NCBI GenBank assembly: GCA_915070235.1
Contig: CAJZFM010000090.1
Coordinates: forward strand, 1-7,944
Origin: an uncultured Capnocytophaga sp.
Lineage (GTDB): Bacteria > Bacteroidota > Bacteroidia > Flavobacteriales > Flavobacteriaceae
Length of the DNA: 7,944 nt
Direction: 5' to 3'
In this document: positions 1 to 7,677 of the stretch, piece by piece
How positions within the stretch are numbered: the stretch's first letter is position 1
How the letters are laid out: every line of letters begins with the position of its first letter
The notes under the pieces: model-generated
Told to the model about the DNA's origin: nothing
The model's input: the letters and a program-made list of their open reading frames with translations, nothing else
Database searches by the model: none
Made by a program: the position numbers and the translations under genes

Positions 1-951
1 ATTGCCGACTTTGAAAACCCTGAAGCTTTGCCTACCATAGCTATTGATGAGCCTACCATGAGTATGCTCTTTACTATCAATGACTCGCCTTTCTTTGGCA
101 AAGATGGAAAATTCGTTACTTCCCGACATATCAAGGAACGTCTCGAACGCGAATTGGAAAAGAACCTTGCCCTACGTGTGGAGCCTACCGATAGTGCGGA
201 CAAGTTTATCGTCTATGGTCGTGGGGTGCTACACCTTTCAGTACTTATTGAGACCATGCGTCGTGAAGGCTATGAACTACAAATAGGTCAGCCCCAAGTT
301 ATTATCAAAGAAATAGACGGGGTGAAGTGCGAACCCGTAGAGGAACTCACCATAGACCTACCTGAGAATGTCAGTGGAAAGGCAGTGGATTTTGTGACCC
401 TCCGCAAGGGTGAAATGCTCAGTATGGAGCCTAAGGGAGAGCGTATGGTTATCAAGTTCCTTATTCCTTCTCGTGGTATCATTGGCCTTAGAAATCAGAT
501 ACTTACCGCTACCGCAGGGGAGGCAATTATGCACCACCGTTTCTTGGAATTTCAGCCTTTCAAAGGGGAGATACCAGGACGTATTAACGGATCGCTCATC
601 TCTATGGAACAGGGAACAGCCATTCCTTATTCCTTGGATAAGCTACAGGACAGAGGGCGTTTCTTTATCTTCCCAGGGGAAGACATCTATACAGGGCAGG
701 TAATCGGTGAGAACTCCCGTAGTGGGGATATGGTGGTCAATGTAACCAAGACCAAAAAGCTCACCAACGTACGTGCCGCTGGCTCCGATGAGAAAGTGAA
801 ACTGGCGCCACCAATCAAGTTCTCCCTTGAAGAAGCCCTCGAATATATCCAAAAAGACGAATATGTAGAAGTCACTCCTAAGAATATGCGCCTTAGAAAG
901 ATCTATTTAGACGAAAATGAGCGCAAACGCCACGAGAAAGAGTTTAAATAG
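1..951 (+). CDS. typA: Translational GTPase TypA/BipA, C-terminal half (5' end outside window)
   Basis: The reading frame is open from base 1, so this is the last 316 residues of a protein that is usually about 600 residues. The GTPase domain and most of domain II lie upstream of the window. TypA/BipA is a ribosome-binding GTPase related to EF-G and LepA, involved in 50S assembly and in stress or low-temperature growth. Visible here are the end of domain II, an EF-G-III-like domain (about residues 20-100), a domain-V-like segment with the SRGIIGLR motif (157-164), and the TypA-specific C-terminal domain with LQDRGR (215-220) and KKLTNVRAAGSDE (252-264). The last two separate TypA from EF-G and LepA. 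The TTG at 28 is an internal Leu codon, not the start. The protein ends in a basic/acidic tail, and its TAG stop is the first three bases of a heptad array. Confidence 0.96.
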   Translation: MADFENPEALPTIAIDEPTMSMLFTINDSPFFGKDGKFVTSRHIKERLERELEKNLALRVEPTDSADKFIVYGRGVLHLSVLIETMRREGYELQIGQPQVIIKEIDGVKCEPVEELTIDLPENVSGKAVDFVTLRKGEMLSMEPKGERMVIKFLIPSRGIIGLRNQILTATAGEAIMHHRFLEFQPFKGEIPGRINGSLISMEQGTAIPYSLDKLQDRGRFFIFPGEDIYTGQVIGENSRSGDMVVNVTKTKKLTNVRAAGSDEKVKLAPPIKFSLEEALEYIQKDEYVEVTPKNMRLRKIYLDENERKRHEKEFK

Positions 952-1004
952 TGACTAATGACCAATGACAAGTGACTAGTGATTAGTGACTAACTACTGA
1001 CCAT
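949..1004. repeat. Degenerate heptad array, typA-ClC spacer
   Basis: Eight 7-base units run in phase from the typA stop codon: TAGTGAC, TAATGAC, CAATGAC, AAGTGAC, TAGTGAT, TAGTGAC, TAACTAC, TGACCAT. The consensus is roughly NARTGAY. The first unit contains the typA stop and a second in-phase stop (TAG TGA). Since 7 is not a multiple of 3, the array places stops in all three forward frames. The rest of the spacer (1005-1045) is AT-rich. It has two weak, mutually exclusive 5-bp hairpins (1024-1036 and 1031-1043) and no recognisable promoter or Shine-Dalgarno sequence. Confidence 0.8.
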
Positions 1005-1045
1005 ATAGATGACTCAAAATTCAGAACTCATAGTTCAAAACTACA

Positions 1046-2845
1046 ATGAAAACAACAGCGCAGCGTTGGTATATAAAATTCCTACAATGGAAGACACAAT
1101 ACCTCACACATAGGCAGTTTATACTGCTGCTTTGTGCATTGGTAGGGGTCGCTACGGGCTTTGCTGCACTGGCGATGCGCTCCTTGACGCACTTTATTGA
1201 GGAGGTGCTGGTGGGCAATATTATCCGCTATATCAACTATGGCTTCTATGTGGTTTTCCCAGCGGTGGGTTTTCTCTTAGTCTATTTGGTAAAAAAATAT
1301 GTAATCCGCAAGGACGTCAGTCATGGGATTCCCTCTATCCTCTATGCAGTAGCCAAGCAAAAGGGGATTATGAAGCGCTTCCAAGCCTATGGGAGCTTGC
1401 TTACCGCCCCTATTACCATTGGCTTTGGGGGCTCGGTAGGGCTTGAGGGGCCTATGGTGGTTACAGGAGCAGGTATCAGCTCGCAGATAGCCCGCTTGTT
1501 CCATATCAACCAGTCCGACCGAATGCTCCTTTTGGCCTGTGCTTGTGCGGCAGCTTTGGCAGCAATCTTTAAGGTACCGCTGGCAGGTATTCTTTTCGCT
1601 ATAGAGGTTTTTGGCTTAGACCTGACGCTCTGGTCGCTATTGCCACTTTTTGTAGCCTCTCTTTCGGGGGTGCTGACCTCTTATCTGTTCTTTGGCAATG
1701 CGGCACTACTGCCCATTCAGGTCAGTGGTAGCTTCTTGATGCGCAACATTCCTTTTTACCTACTCTTAGGGGTAGTAGGCGGCTTCATGTCGGCTTACTT
1801 TACCTTTGTCTATGAGTGGGTGAATCGTTTCTTTGCACGCTTCTCCTCGCCCTATGTGCGCTTGCTTATAGGAGGGGCGGTATTGGGCTTATTGGTTTTT
1901 CTTATGCCACCACTCTATGGGGAAGGGCATGAGGTGATTAACCACCTCAAGGAAGGCCACCCAGAACTCTCCTTAGGGGACAATATCTTTGGTTGGGACT
2001 TACATAACCCTTGGGTTATTATCCTACTTTTGGCAGGCTTGGCTTTCTCTAAAGTAGTGGCTACCTCGGTAACTTTTGGAGCAGGAGGTGTAGGGGGTAT
2101 CTTCTCGCCAATGCTCTTTATGGGCGGGGTGATGGGCAATTGCTTTGCTCGTATTATCAACCAGATAGAGTGGTTGCCACATAAGCTGCCCTTGGCCAAC
2201 TTTACCCTTATCGGAATGACCGCCCTGATGACTGGGGTACTTCATGCCCCACTGACGGCTATTTTCCTTATAGCAGAGGTAACAGGTGGTTATGCTCTTT
2301 TTGTCCCAGCAATGGTCACAGCGGTTATTTCCTTTTCTATAGCTAAGTATTTCAACAAATACTCTATCTATACCATGGAGCTGGGGCGCAAGGGTGAGCT
2401 CGTTAATCAGGATAAAGACCAAGCCATTCTCACCCTTATGGATATGGGGCAGGTGATAGAGACCAATTTTGTCCCTGTCTATACCGATATGAACCTAAAG
2501 GGGGTGGTCTATGAGGCAGTCAGAGAGTCTTCTCGCAATATCTTTCCTGTCTTGGACAGAGAGAAAGGTAGCTTGGAGGGGGTTATTCTCTTGGACGACA
2601 TTCGCCACCTGATATTTGAAAAAGAACTCTATGAGAAAGTCTCCGTCTTGGAGATGATGCAACCACCCCCAGCCCTAATACACATGGGGGAGGATAACAT
2701 GAACCAAGTCATGGATAAGTTCCAGAGTACAGGCGCTTGGAACCTGCCTGTGATCAAGGACGGGAAATATATGGGTTTTATCTCCAAATCCAAACTCCTA
2801 ACGGTATATAGGAGAAAACTGATTTACTTTAGTAATAATAGGTAG
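1046..2845 (+). CDS. ClC-family chloride channel/transporter with C-terminal CBS pair
   Basis: This 599-residue integral membrane protein should move chloride or another small anion across the inner membrane. Residues about 20-450 form the ClC membrane domain, rich in hydrophobic helices, and residues about 464-592 form two cytoplasmic CBS domains that in this family can bind nucleotides and gate the pore. Family motifs are SHGIP (92-96, where classical ClCs have GSGIP), GSVGLEGP (129-136, with the gating glutamate at E134), GGVGGIFSP (347-355), and a probable pore tyrosine at Y442. At the position of E. coli ClcA E203, the inner proton-relay glutamate, this protein has V188 (context ILFAIEV, 182-188). 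ClC channels also lack that glutamate, so channel-like or uncoupled transport is possible. The conserved membrane start and the stop of the preceding array support ATG 1046. Both flanking spacers contain heptads. The transported ion cannot be read from the sequence. Confidence 0.94.
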   Translation: MKTTAQRWYIKFLQWKTQYLTHRQFILLLCALVGVATGFAALAMRSLTHFIEEVLVGNIIRYINYGFYVVFPAVGFLLVYLVKKYVIRKDVSHGIPSILYAVAKQKGIMKRFQAYGSLLTAPITIGFGGSVGLEGPMVVTGAGISSQIARLFHINQSDRMLLLACACAAALAAIFKVPLAGILFAIEVFGLDLTLWSLLPLFVASLSGVLTSYLFFGNAALLPIQVSGSFLMRNIPFYLLLGVVGGFMSAYFTFVYEWVNRFFARFSSPYVRLLIGGAVLGLLVFLMPPLYGEGHEVINHLKEGHPELSLGDNIFGWDLHNPWVIILLLAGLAFSKVVATSVTFGAGGVGGIFSPMLFMGGVMGNCFARIINQIEWLPHKLPLANFTLIGMTALMTGVLHAPLTAIFLIAEVTGGYALFVPAMVTAVISFSIAKYFNKYSIYTMELGRKGELVNQDKDQAILTLMDMGQVIETNFVPVYTDMNLKGVVYEAVRESSRNIFPVLDREKGSLEGVILLDDIRHLIFEKELYEKVSVLEMMQPPPALIHMGEDNMNQVMDKFQSTGAWNLPVIKDGKYMGFISKSKLLTVYRRKLIYFSNNR

Positions 2846-2927
2846 TGATTAATGATTAATGCCAACAATGATTAATGCCAGTAATCATTAACCATTAATC
2901 ATTGACCATTAACCGTTAATCATTAAT
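2843..2927. repeat. Self-complementary heptad array, ClC-pheA spacer
   Basis: The array starts on the ClC stop codon with TAGTGAT, TAATGAT, TAATGCC and similar units. After about 2880 it switches to the complementary form: CATTAAC, CATTAAT, CATTGAC, CATTAAC, CGTTAAT, CATTAAT (2886-2927, six units in phase). The two halves pair. A perfect 12-bp outer stem joins 2848-2859 to 2916-2927, and a perfect 11-bp inner stem joins 2867-2877 to 2893-2903 around a 15-base loop. The right arm ends 3 bases before the pheA ATG. There is no T-tract, so it is not a standard intrinsic terminator, and no phenylalanine-rich leader peptide is visible. Confidence 0.85.
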
Positions 2928-2930
2928 ATT

Positions 2931-3749
2931 ATGGTCGCTATACAAGGGACAGAAGGCTCGTTTCATTATCAAGCCGCTCAGGACTACTTCGGTAGTGGGA
3001 TAGACATCTTGGAGTGCCGCTCTTTTGATGCGGTGGTTAAGGCGCTGCTTTCGGGTCAGGCACAGACAGGAGTCATGGCTATAGAGAACAGTATCGCAGG
3101 GGCTATATTGCCTAACTATGCCCTAATTGACCATAACAACCTGTACATAGCAGGGGAGTACTATATGAATATTCAGCACCACCTGATGGCGCTCCCTGGG
3201 CAAACCCTTTCCAATATTACCGAGGTGCATTCCCACTATATGGCGCTGTTGCAGTGCAAAGATTTCTTTGAGGACTATCCTCAGATGAAATTGGTAGAAG
3301 CTACCAACACCGCCCAAGCGGCTAAGGAAATACGCCAAGGACAACTCAAGGGGATAGCAGCAATAGCCTCCACTTCGGCAGCGGCGCTCTATGGCTTAGA
3401 GATTTTGGCCGAGGGCATACAGACTATCAAGCAGAATGCTACCCGCTTTGTAGTGCTCACCACCAAAGACCCTTATACCTGTAAGGAAGGTATCAACAAG
3501 GTAACCCTCAAGTTCCAACTCTATGACCAAAGCGGGAGCTTGGCCACGGTGCTGAACGTGCTGAGAGACTACCAGATTAATATGACCAAGATCCAATCCC
3601 TCCCAGTGATTGACACACCGTGGAAATATGCTTTCTTTGTAGAGGGTACCTTTCCCAATTACCAACAATATAAGGAAGCCCTCCGCCTACTTGAGGTTAT
3701 GAGCGAAGACCTGAAGGTGCTGGGGGAATACCAAAATAATTACAAATGA
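2931..3749 (+). CDS. pheA: Prephenate dehydratase with ACT domain
   Basis: This 272-residue cytoplasmic enzyme converts prephenate to phenylpyruvate, the committed step to phenylalanine. Residues 1-180 form the two-lobed dehydratase domain with AIENS (50-54), NTAQAA (126-131) and the catalytic TRF motif (171-173). Residues about 190-265 form an ACT regulatory domain with GSL (202-204). The usual ESRP phenylalanine-binding motif is QSLP here (222-225). There is no chorismate mutase domain, so mutase activity must come from another protein. The start is supported by the typical opening MVAIQGTEGSFHYQAA. The gene stands alone between an ion channel and a thioesterase; no aminotransferase, tyrA or DAHP synthase is in the window. 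Its last codons (NNYK, TGA) lie within the next heptad array. Confidence 0.95.
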   Translation: MVAIQGTEGSFHYQAAQDYFGSGIDILECRSFDAVVKALLSGQAQTGVMAIENSIAGAILPNYALIDHNNLYIAGEYYMNIQHHLMALPGQTLSNITEVHSHYMALLQCKDFFEDYPQMKLVEATNTAQAAKEIRQGQLKGIAAIASTSAAALYGLEILAEGIQTIKQNATRFVVLTTKDPYTCKEGINKVTLKFQLYDQSGSLATVLNVLRDYQINMTKIQSLPVIDTPWKYAFFVEGTFPNYQQYKEALRLLEVMSEDLKVLGEYQNNYK

Positions 3750-3816
3750 CCAATTACAAATGACTAACGACTAATGACAAATGACAAATGACAAGTTATC
3801 ACTAACCACTAACAAC
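3738..3816. repeat. Degenerate heptad array, pheA-thioesterase spacer
   Basis: Eight units run in phase over 3744-3799: AAATGAC, CAATTAC, AAATGAC, TAACGAC, TAATGAC, AAATGAC, AAATGAC, AAGTTAT. A 3-base slip (CAC) follows, then TAACCAC and TAACAAC. The 13-mer AATTACAAATGAC occurs at 3738-3750 and 3752-3764, a spacing of 14 bases or two heptads. The first copy includes the last pheA codons and its TGA stop, so the repeat extends into coding sequence. No promoter or terminator is evident in the remaining bases. Confidence 0.8.
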
Positions 3817-3823
3817 TGAGACT

Positions 3824-4585
3824 ATGATGATATTTACAGAAACGTATAAAGTACGTAGCACCCAAGTGAATTTGAACAACCAATTAGGCCTCTATGGCGT
3901 ATTGGGTATGTTGCAAGATATAGCCGCAGAGCATGCGGCTTCCTTAGGCTTTGGCTATAAGGACTTAGTAAAACAAGGCTTTTTCTGGGCACTGATCCAG
4001 CAGAAACTCAAGATATATCAGTGGCCACAGTGGAACGAGCGGGTAACCATTCACACTTGGTCATTGCCTGTTCAGGGTGTGCATGCCTTCCGCCAGTTTG
4101 AACTCTATGTGGGTAACCACAAGATAGGGGAGAGTACCTCCACTTGGATTACCATGGATATTGCCTCCCGCCGTCCTATTGATATGACTGACCGCCAAGC
4201 GCTTTTTCACCCCCGTCGCGAAGGAGGGCTTGATATACAAACCGAGCGCGTATTGCTACCAGAAGAGATGATCCATGTGGCCGACTTCAAGGTGAAAATT
4301 AGCGACTTAGATGTCAATTCCCATGTCAATAACGTGAAATATACCCAGTGGGCTTTGGATATGATGCGAGAACGAGACCATCGTGAGTGGGTGATTCAGG
4401 AATACGATATTAACTTTCTCTCCGAGACCTTCCTTGGTGATAACATGCAAGGCTACAAAAGCCGTGGTCGCTATCTCAACCCAGAAAAGACCCTTGTGGA
4501 GACCTATCTCTATGCTCAAAAAGAAGGAGGTACCAAGCCTGCATTTATTGCCAAGTGGCGCGCCATAAAAGTAAAAAACGAATAG
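3824..4585 (+). CDS. Acyl-ACP thioesterase (FatA/FatB-like, double hotdog)
   Basis: This 253-residue cytoplasmic enzyme probably hydrolyses acyl-acyl carrier protein, releasing free fatty acid at the end of fatty acid synthesis. Two hotdog folds are visible, about residues 3-130 and 150-250. The second carries DLDVNSHVNN (161-170), matching the plant FatA/FatB active-site region: D163, N165 and H167 are the expected catalytic residues, with E201 as the likely glutamate partner. The first hotdog has the usual long helix region with DIAAEHAASLGFG (32-44). There is no transit or signal peptide. Two ATGs in tandem (3824 and 3827) make the first residue uncertain by one. The gene ends in TAGTGA, 16 bases before the hydrolase start, which points to co-transcription. 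Chain-length preference cannot be told from the sequence. Confidence 0.9.
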   Translation: MMIFTETYKVRSTQVNLNNQLGLYGVLGMLQDIAAEHAASLGFGYKDLVKQGFFWALIQQKLKIYQWPQWNERVTIHTWSLPVQGVHAFRQFELYVGNHKIGESTSTWITMDIASRRPIDMTDRQALFHPRREGGLDIQTERVLLPEEMIHVADFKVKISDLDVNSHVNNVKYTQWALDMMRERDHREWVIQEYDINFLSETFLGDNMQGYKSRGRYLNPEKTLVETYLYAQKEGGTKPAFIAKWRAIKVKNE

Positions 4586-4601
4586 TGAAAAATCAGCAGT
4601 T

Positions 4602-5813
4602 ATGGAGTACTGTCAGTTATACAATCAGTTAAAAGAGGCCTTTGACAAGGGAGAGGAAGTGGAGTTGCCCGACTTGGATATCCGTATCTCTCATGTGCCG
4701 TTCTTTTCGGAAGGAGCTAAGTACTACTTACCTGGGAGTGAGCACCTATCTTGTCAGGAACACAACCTTTCTTTTACCCCGCAGAGCACCCGTACTCAGG
4801 ACGATTTGGATTGGGTGGATTATGAGGTGTCGTGTAATATTCATTTTCACTATCATATCCTTCAACCTATAGGAAAAGAAAAGGCTGATGGGGTAATTGT
4901 CTTTTTCCATGGTCTTAACGAAAAGAAATGGGACAAATACCTGCCTTGGGCTTACAAAATTGCACAACAAACGGGTAAGACCGCCATACTCTTTCCTATC
5001 GCCTTTCATATGGATAGAGCTCCAGCGCGATGGAGTTCGCGACAGGAGATGTATGCCATTGCCCAAAAACGACAAGAGCAATACCCTGACAACAGTGAGA
5101 CCTCCTATGTGAATGCCGCTACCAGTACCCGATTGGAGGCTTTTCCCCAGCGATTGTTCTGGTCGGGCTTACAGACCTATAACGATATTGTACAGCTACT
5201 GACCGACCTGAAAGCAGGTCAGCTCCCCTCCATAGCCCCTACAGCAAGTATAGACCTCTTTGGCTATTCCATAGGTTCGTTTCTTTCTACGATACTGATG
5301 ATGGCCAATCCTAAGGGCTATTTCACCAATGCCAAGCTCTTTTGCTTCTGTGGGGGAATGACCACTGACCGTATGTTTCCTATCTCCAAGTATATCATGG
5401 ACGGGAGAGCGGCTATTACCATGCAAAAAGTCTTCGCTGAGCTATTGAGTACCAACTTCAAGACCGACCCACGACTAAGACACTATCAGGATAGTAACCA
5501 GCACTTTGAGGAAGGTTGGTTTAAGACCATGCTTCGCTACAATTACTACCAGAAGGAAAGAGAAAAGCGCTTTTCCCAACTGGAGAAACAGATCAAGGCC
5601 TTGGTCTTAGAAAAAGACGAAGTAGCCCCGCCTATTGAGGCACTTAATACCCTTAAGGGTGGTTATCGCACGATCAACATAGAGGTACAGATAGAAGATT
5701 TCCCCTATCCCTATACCCACATGAATCCTTTTACGCTGAACACTAAGAATGCAGCCCAAGTAACAGAGGCCTTCGAATGCTTGGTGAAATCAGCGGTAAA
5801 CTTTTTTAATTAA
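4602..5813 (+). CDS. Putative serine alpha/beta-hydrolase (possibly DUF6051 family)
   Basis: This 403-residue protein resembles an uncharacterised Bacteroidota hydrolase family; DUF6051 is my recollection, not a search result. Visible are an oxyanion-type HGLNEKKWDKYLPWA segment (103-117), a nucleophile elbow GYSIG with S223 (221-225), an acid candidate D339 in LEKDEVAPP (336-344) and a histidine candidate H373 in YPYTHMNPF (369-377). Their order and spacing fit a Ser-Asp-His triad. The first ~95 residues form a distinct N-terminal region before the hydrolase core. A hydrophobic stretch follows the elbow, but there is no clear signal peptide, so it is probably cytoplasmic. The substrate is unknown; an ester or thioester is plausible because the neighbouring gene is an acyl-ACP thioesterase. 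Its stop lies 4 bases before mnmG, and the short gaps suggest one operon. Confidence 0.8.
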   Translation: MEYCQLYNQLKEAFDKGEEVELPDLDIRISHVPFFSEGAKYYLPGSEHLSCQEHNLSFTPQSTRTQDDLDWVDYEVSCNIHFHYHILQPIGKEKADGVIVFFHGLNEKKWDKYLPWAYKIAQQTGKTAILFPIAFHMDRAPARWSSRQEMYAIAQKRQEQYPDNSETSYVNAATSTRLEAFPQRLFWSGLQTYNDIVQLLTDLKAGQLPSIAPTASIDLFGYSIGSFLSTILMMANPKGYFTNAKLFCFCGGMTTDRMFPISKYIMDGRAAITMQKVFAELLSTNFKTDPRLRHYQDSNQHFEEGWFKTMLRYNYYQKEREKRFSQLEKQIKALVLEKDEVAPPIEALNTLKGGYRTINIEVQIEDFPYPYTHMNPFTLNTKNAAQVTEAFECLVKSAVNFFN

Positions 5814-5817
5814 AGAA

Positions 5818-7677
5818 ATGTACGACGTTATAGTAGTTGGTGCAGGACATGCAGGCTGTGAAGCTGCTGCTGCTGCCGCCAATACAGGGGCTAAGACCCT
5901 ACTTATTACCATGCAACTACAGAACATGGCACAGATGTCCTGTAATCCCGCAGTAGGAGGCATTGCCAAGGGACAGATTGTCCGCGAGATCGATGCACTG
6001 GGGGGCTATATGGGCATTATTACTGACCAGACAGCCATTCAGTTCAAGATGCTCAACAAGTCCAAAGGCCCTGCCATGTGGAGTCCACGTGCCCAGAGCG
6101 ACCGTATGCGCTTCTCGGAAGCATGGCGCTTGCAGCTGGAGAAGCTCCCTAATCTTGATTTTTTTCAAGAAATGGTTACCGAGGTACTCATAGAAGGCGA
6201 CAAGGCCGTTGGGGTTAAAACCTCCCTTGGAAGCGAAATACGAGCCAAGAGTGTGGTACTCACCAACGGGACTTTCCTCAATGGGGTATTGCATATTGGT
6301 CTGAAGACCCTCGGAGGAGGTAGGGCAGGGGAGAAGGCAGCCACGGGCATCACCGAGTGCTTGGTAGCCCATGGTTTTGAGGCAGGCCGTATGAAAACAG
6401 GGACACCTCCCCGTGTAGATGGTCGCTCTTTGGACTATTCCAAGATGACTCCCCAGCCAGGAGACGAAAATCCAGAGAAATTCTCTTACCTGCCACTAAC
6501 GAAGCCTCTTGCACATCAGCGGGATTGTTATATGACCTATACCAGCGAGCAGGTACATGATATATTGCGTACAGGCTTTGACCGCTCCCCTATGTTTACC
6601 GGCCGTATCCAGGGAGTGGGGCCACGCTATTGTCCTTCTATTGAGGATAAGATCAACCGCTTTGCCGATAAGGATCGCCATCAGCTCTTTGTAGAACCCG
6701 AAGGCTGGCATACGGTAGAGATGTATGTCAATGGGTTCTCCACTTCTCTCCCTGAAGAGGTACAGTATGAGGCCTTGCGCAATGTGGCAGGCTTCGAGCA
6801 AGTGAAGTTTCTCCGTCCTGGTTACGCTATAGAATACGATTATTTTCCGCCAACACAACTCAAAGCAACCTTGGAGACTAAGCTGGTAGAAAATCTCTTT
6901 TTTGCCGGTCAAATCAATGGGACGACAGGTTACGAAGAAGCAGGCGCGCAAGGGCTTATCGCAGGGATCAATGCCTCCCGTAAGGTACAAGAGCAATCGC
7001 CCTTTGTGCTTAAGCGCAACGAGGCTTATATAGGGGTACTGATAGATGACCTTATCACCAAGGGTACCGAAGAGCCTTACCGCATGTTCACCTCCCGCGC
7101 TGAATACCGCACGCTGCTCAGGCAGGACAATGCCGATGCACGCCTAACCCCTATGGGCTATGCCTTGGGATTGGCCACAGAAGAGCGTATGCGTCTGCTG
7201 GAAGAGAAAGAGGCCAAAACAGCCGCTTTTGTCCAGTTCTTCAAAGAGACGAGTATTACCCCCGAAGAGGCTAATCCGCTTTTGGCCAAGTATGACTCTT
7301 CCCCTATGAAGCAGGGTGATAAGATGGCTAAGGTGCTGGCACGTCCCAATATCACAGTGGCTGACTTTATGGAACTTCCTCAAGTAAAGGAGTTTGCCGA
7401 TGCACAACAGCTTAGCAAGGAAGTACTTGAGAACACAGAAATAGAGATCAAGTATGCGGGCTATATAGAGAAAGAAAAGAACAATGCTGATAAACTCAAT
7501 CGCTTGGAGGATATTCGCATACCTGAAAGCTTTAATTATGACAAACTTACTTCCCTCTCCTTTGAGTCGCGGGAAAAGCTCAAGAAAATACGCCCAACGA
7601 CCCTCTCCCAAGCCTCTCGTATCAGTGGCGTTTCGCCAGCGGATATAAGCATATTGCTGGTGTATATGGGGAGGTAG
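5818..7677 (+). CDS. mnmG: tRNA uridine-5-carboxymethylaminomethyl modification enzyme MnmG (GidA)
   Basis: This 619-residue protein is close to the family's usual length of about 620-630. With MnmE it installs the (carboxymethyl)aminomethyl group on wobble uridine 34 of certain tRNAs, using FAD, NADH and methylene-tetrahydrofolate. The FAD-binding motif GAGHAG is at 8-13. SCNPAVGGIAKG (41-52) carries C42, and RYCPSIEDK (270-278) carries C272; both match the two conserved cysteines of E. coli MnmG. The second signature, AGQINGTTGYEEAG, starts at 363. The C-terminal region (about 550-619), which contacts MnmE and tRNA, is complete. The start gives MYDVIVVGAG, so the Rossmann strand begins almost at residue 1 as expected. 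There is no Shine-Dalgarno sequence, only an AT-rich upstream stretch inside the previous gene. The gene ends in TAGTGA followed by heptads and a terminator. Confidence 0.97.
   Translation: MYDVIVVGAGHAGCEAAAAAANTGAKTLLITMQLQNMAQMSCNPAVGGIAKGQIVREIDALGGYMGIITDQTAIQFKMLNKSKGPAMWSPRAQSDRMRFSEAWRLQLEKLPNLDFFQEMVTEVLIEGDKAVGVKTSLGSEIRAKSVVLTNGTFLNGVLHIGLKTLGGGRAGEKAATGITECLVAHGFEAGRMKTGTPPRVDGRSLDYSKMTPQPGDENPEKFSYLPLTKPLAHQRDCYMTYTSEQVHDILRTGFDRSPMFTGRIQGVGPRYCPSIEDKINRFADKDRHQLFVEPEGWHTVEMYVNGFSTSLPEEVQYEALRNVAGFEQVKFLRPGYAIEYDYFPPTQLKATLETKLVENLFFAGQINGTTGYEEAGAQGLIAGINASRKVQEQSPFVLKRNEAYIGVLIDDLITKGTEEPYRMFTSRAEYRTLLRQDNADARLTPMGYALGLATEERMRLLEEKEAKTAAFVQFFKETSITPEEANPLLAKYDSSPMKQGDKMAKVLARPNITVADFMELPQVKEFADAQQLSKEVLENTEIEIKYAGYIEKEKNNADKLNRLEDIRIPESFNYDKLTSLSFESREKLKKIRPTTLSQASRISGVSPADISILLVYMGR

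Noticed and set aside
28..30. TTG at 28 as a start codon for typA
   Set aside because: The frame is open and TypA-like upstream to base 1 (IADFENPEA), so TTG is an internal leucine codon.
1024..1043. Two alternative 5-bp hairpins before the ClC start (riboswitch-like switch)
   Set aside because: The stems are AT-rich, very short and match no known riboswitch.
2024..2422. 132-residue minus-strand frame inside the ClC gene
   Set aside because: It lies wholly antisense to a conserved membrane protein, and its translation shows no recognisable domain.
2846..2930. Phenylalanine attenuator leader before pheA
   Set aside because: There is no short frame with clustered Phe codons and no T-tract after the hairpin.
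3744..3816. CRISPR-like array
   Set aside because: The units are 7 bases, degenerate and contiguous, with no unique spacers.
5199..5222. Hairpin GACCTG-AAAG-CAGGTC in the hydrolase gene
   Set aside because: It is a short 6-bp stem inside coding sequence without a T-tract and is likely chance.
6496..6996. 166-residue minus-strand frame inside mnmG
   Set aside because: It is a shadow of the MnmG coding frame, with no motif or start context of its own.
7144..7611. 155-residue minus-strand frame inside mnmG
   Set aside because: It is antisense to the conserved MnmG C-terminal region, and no domain is recognised.
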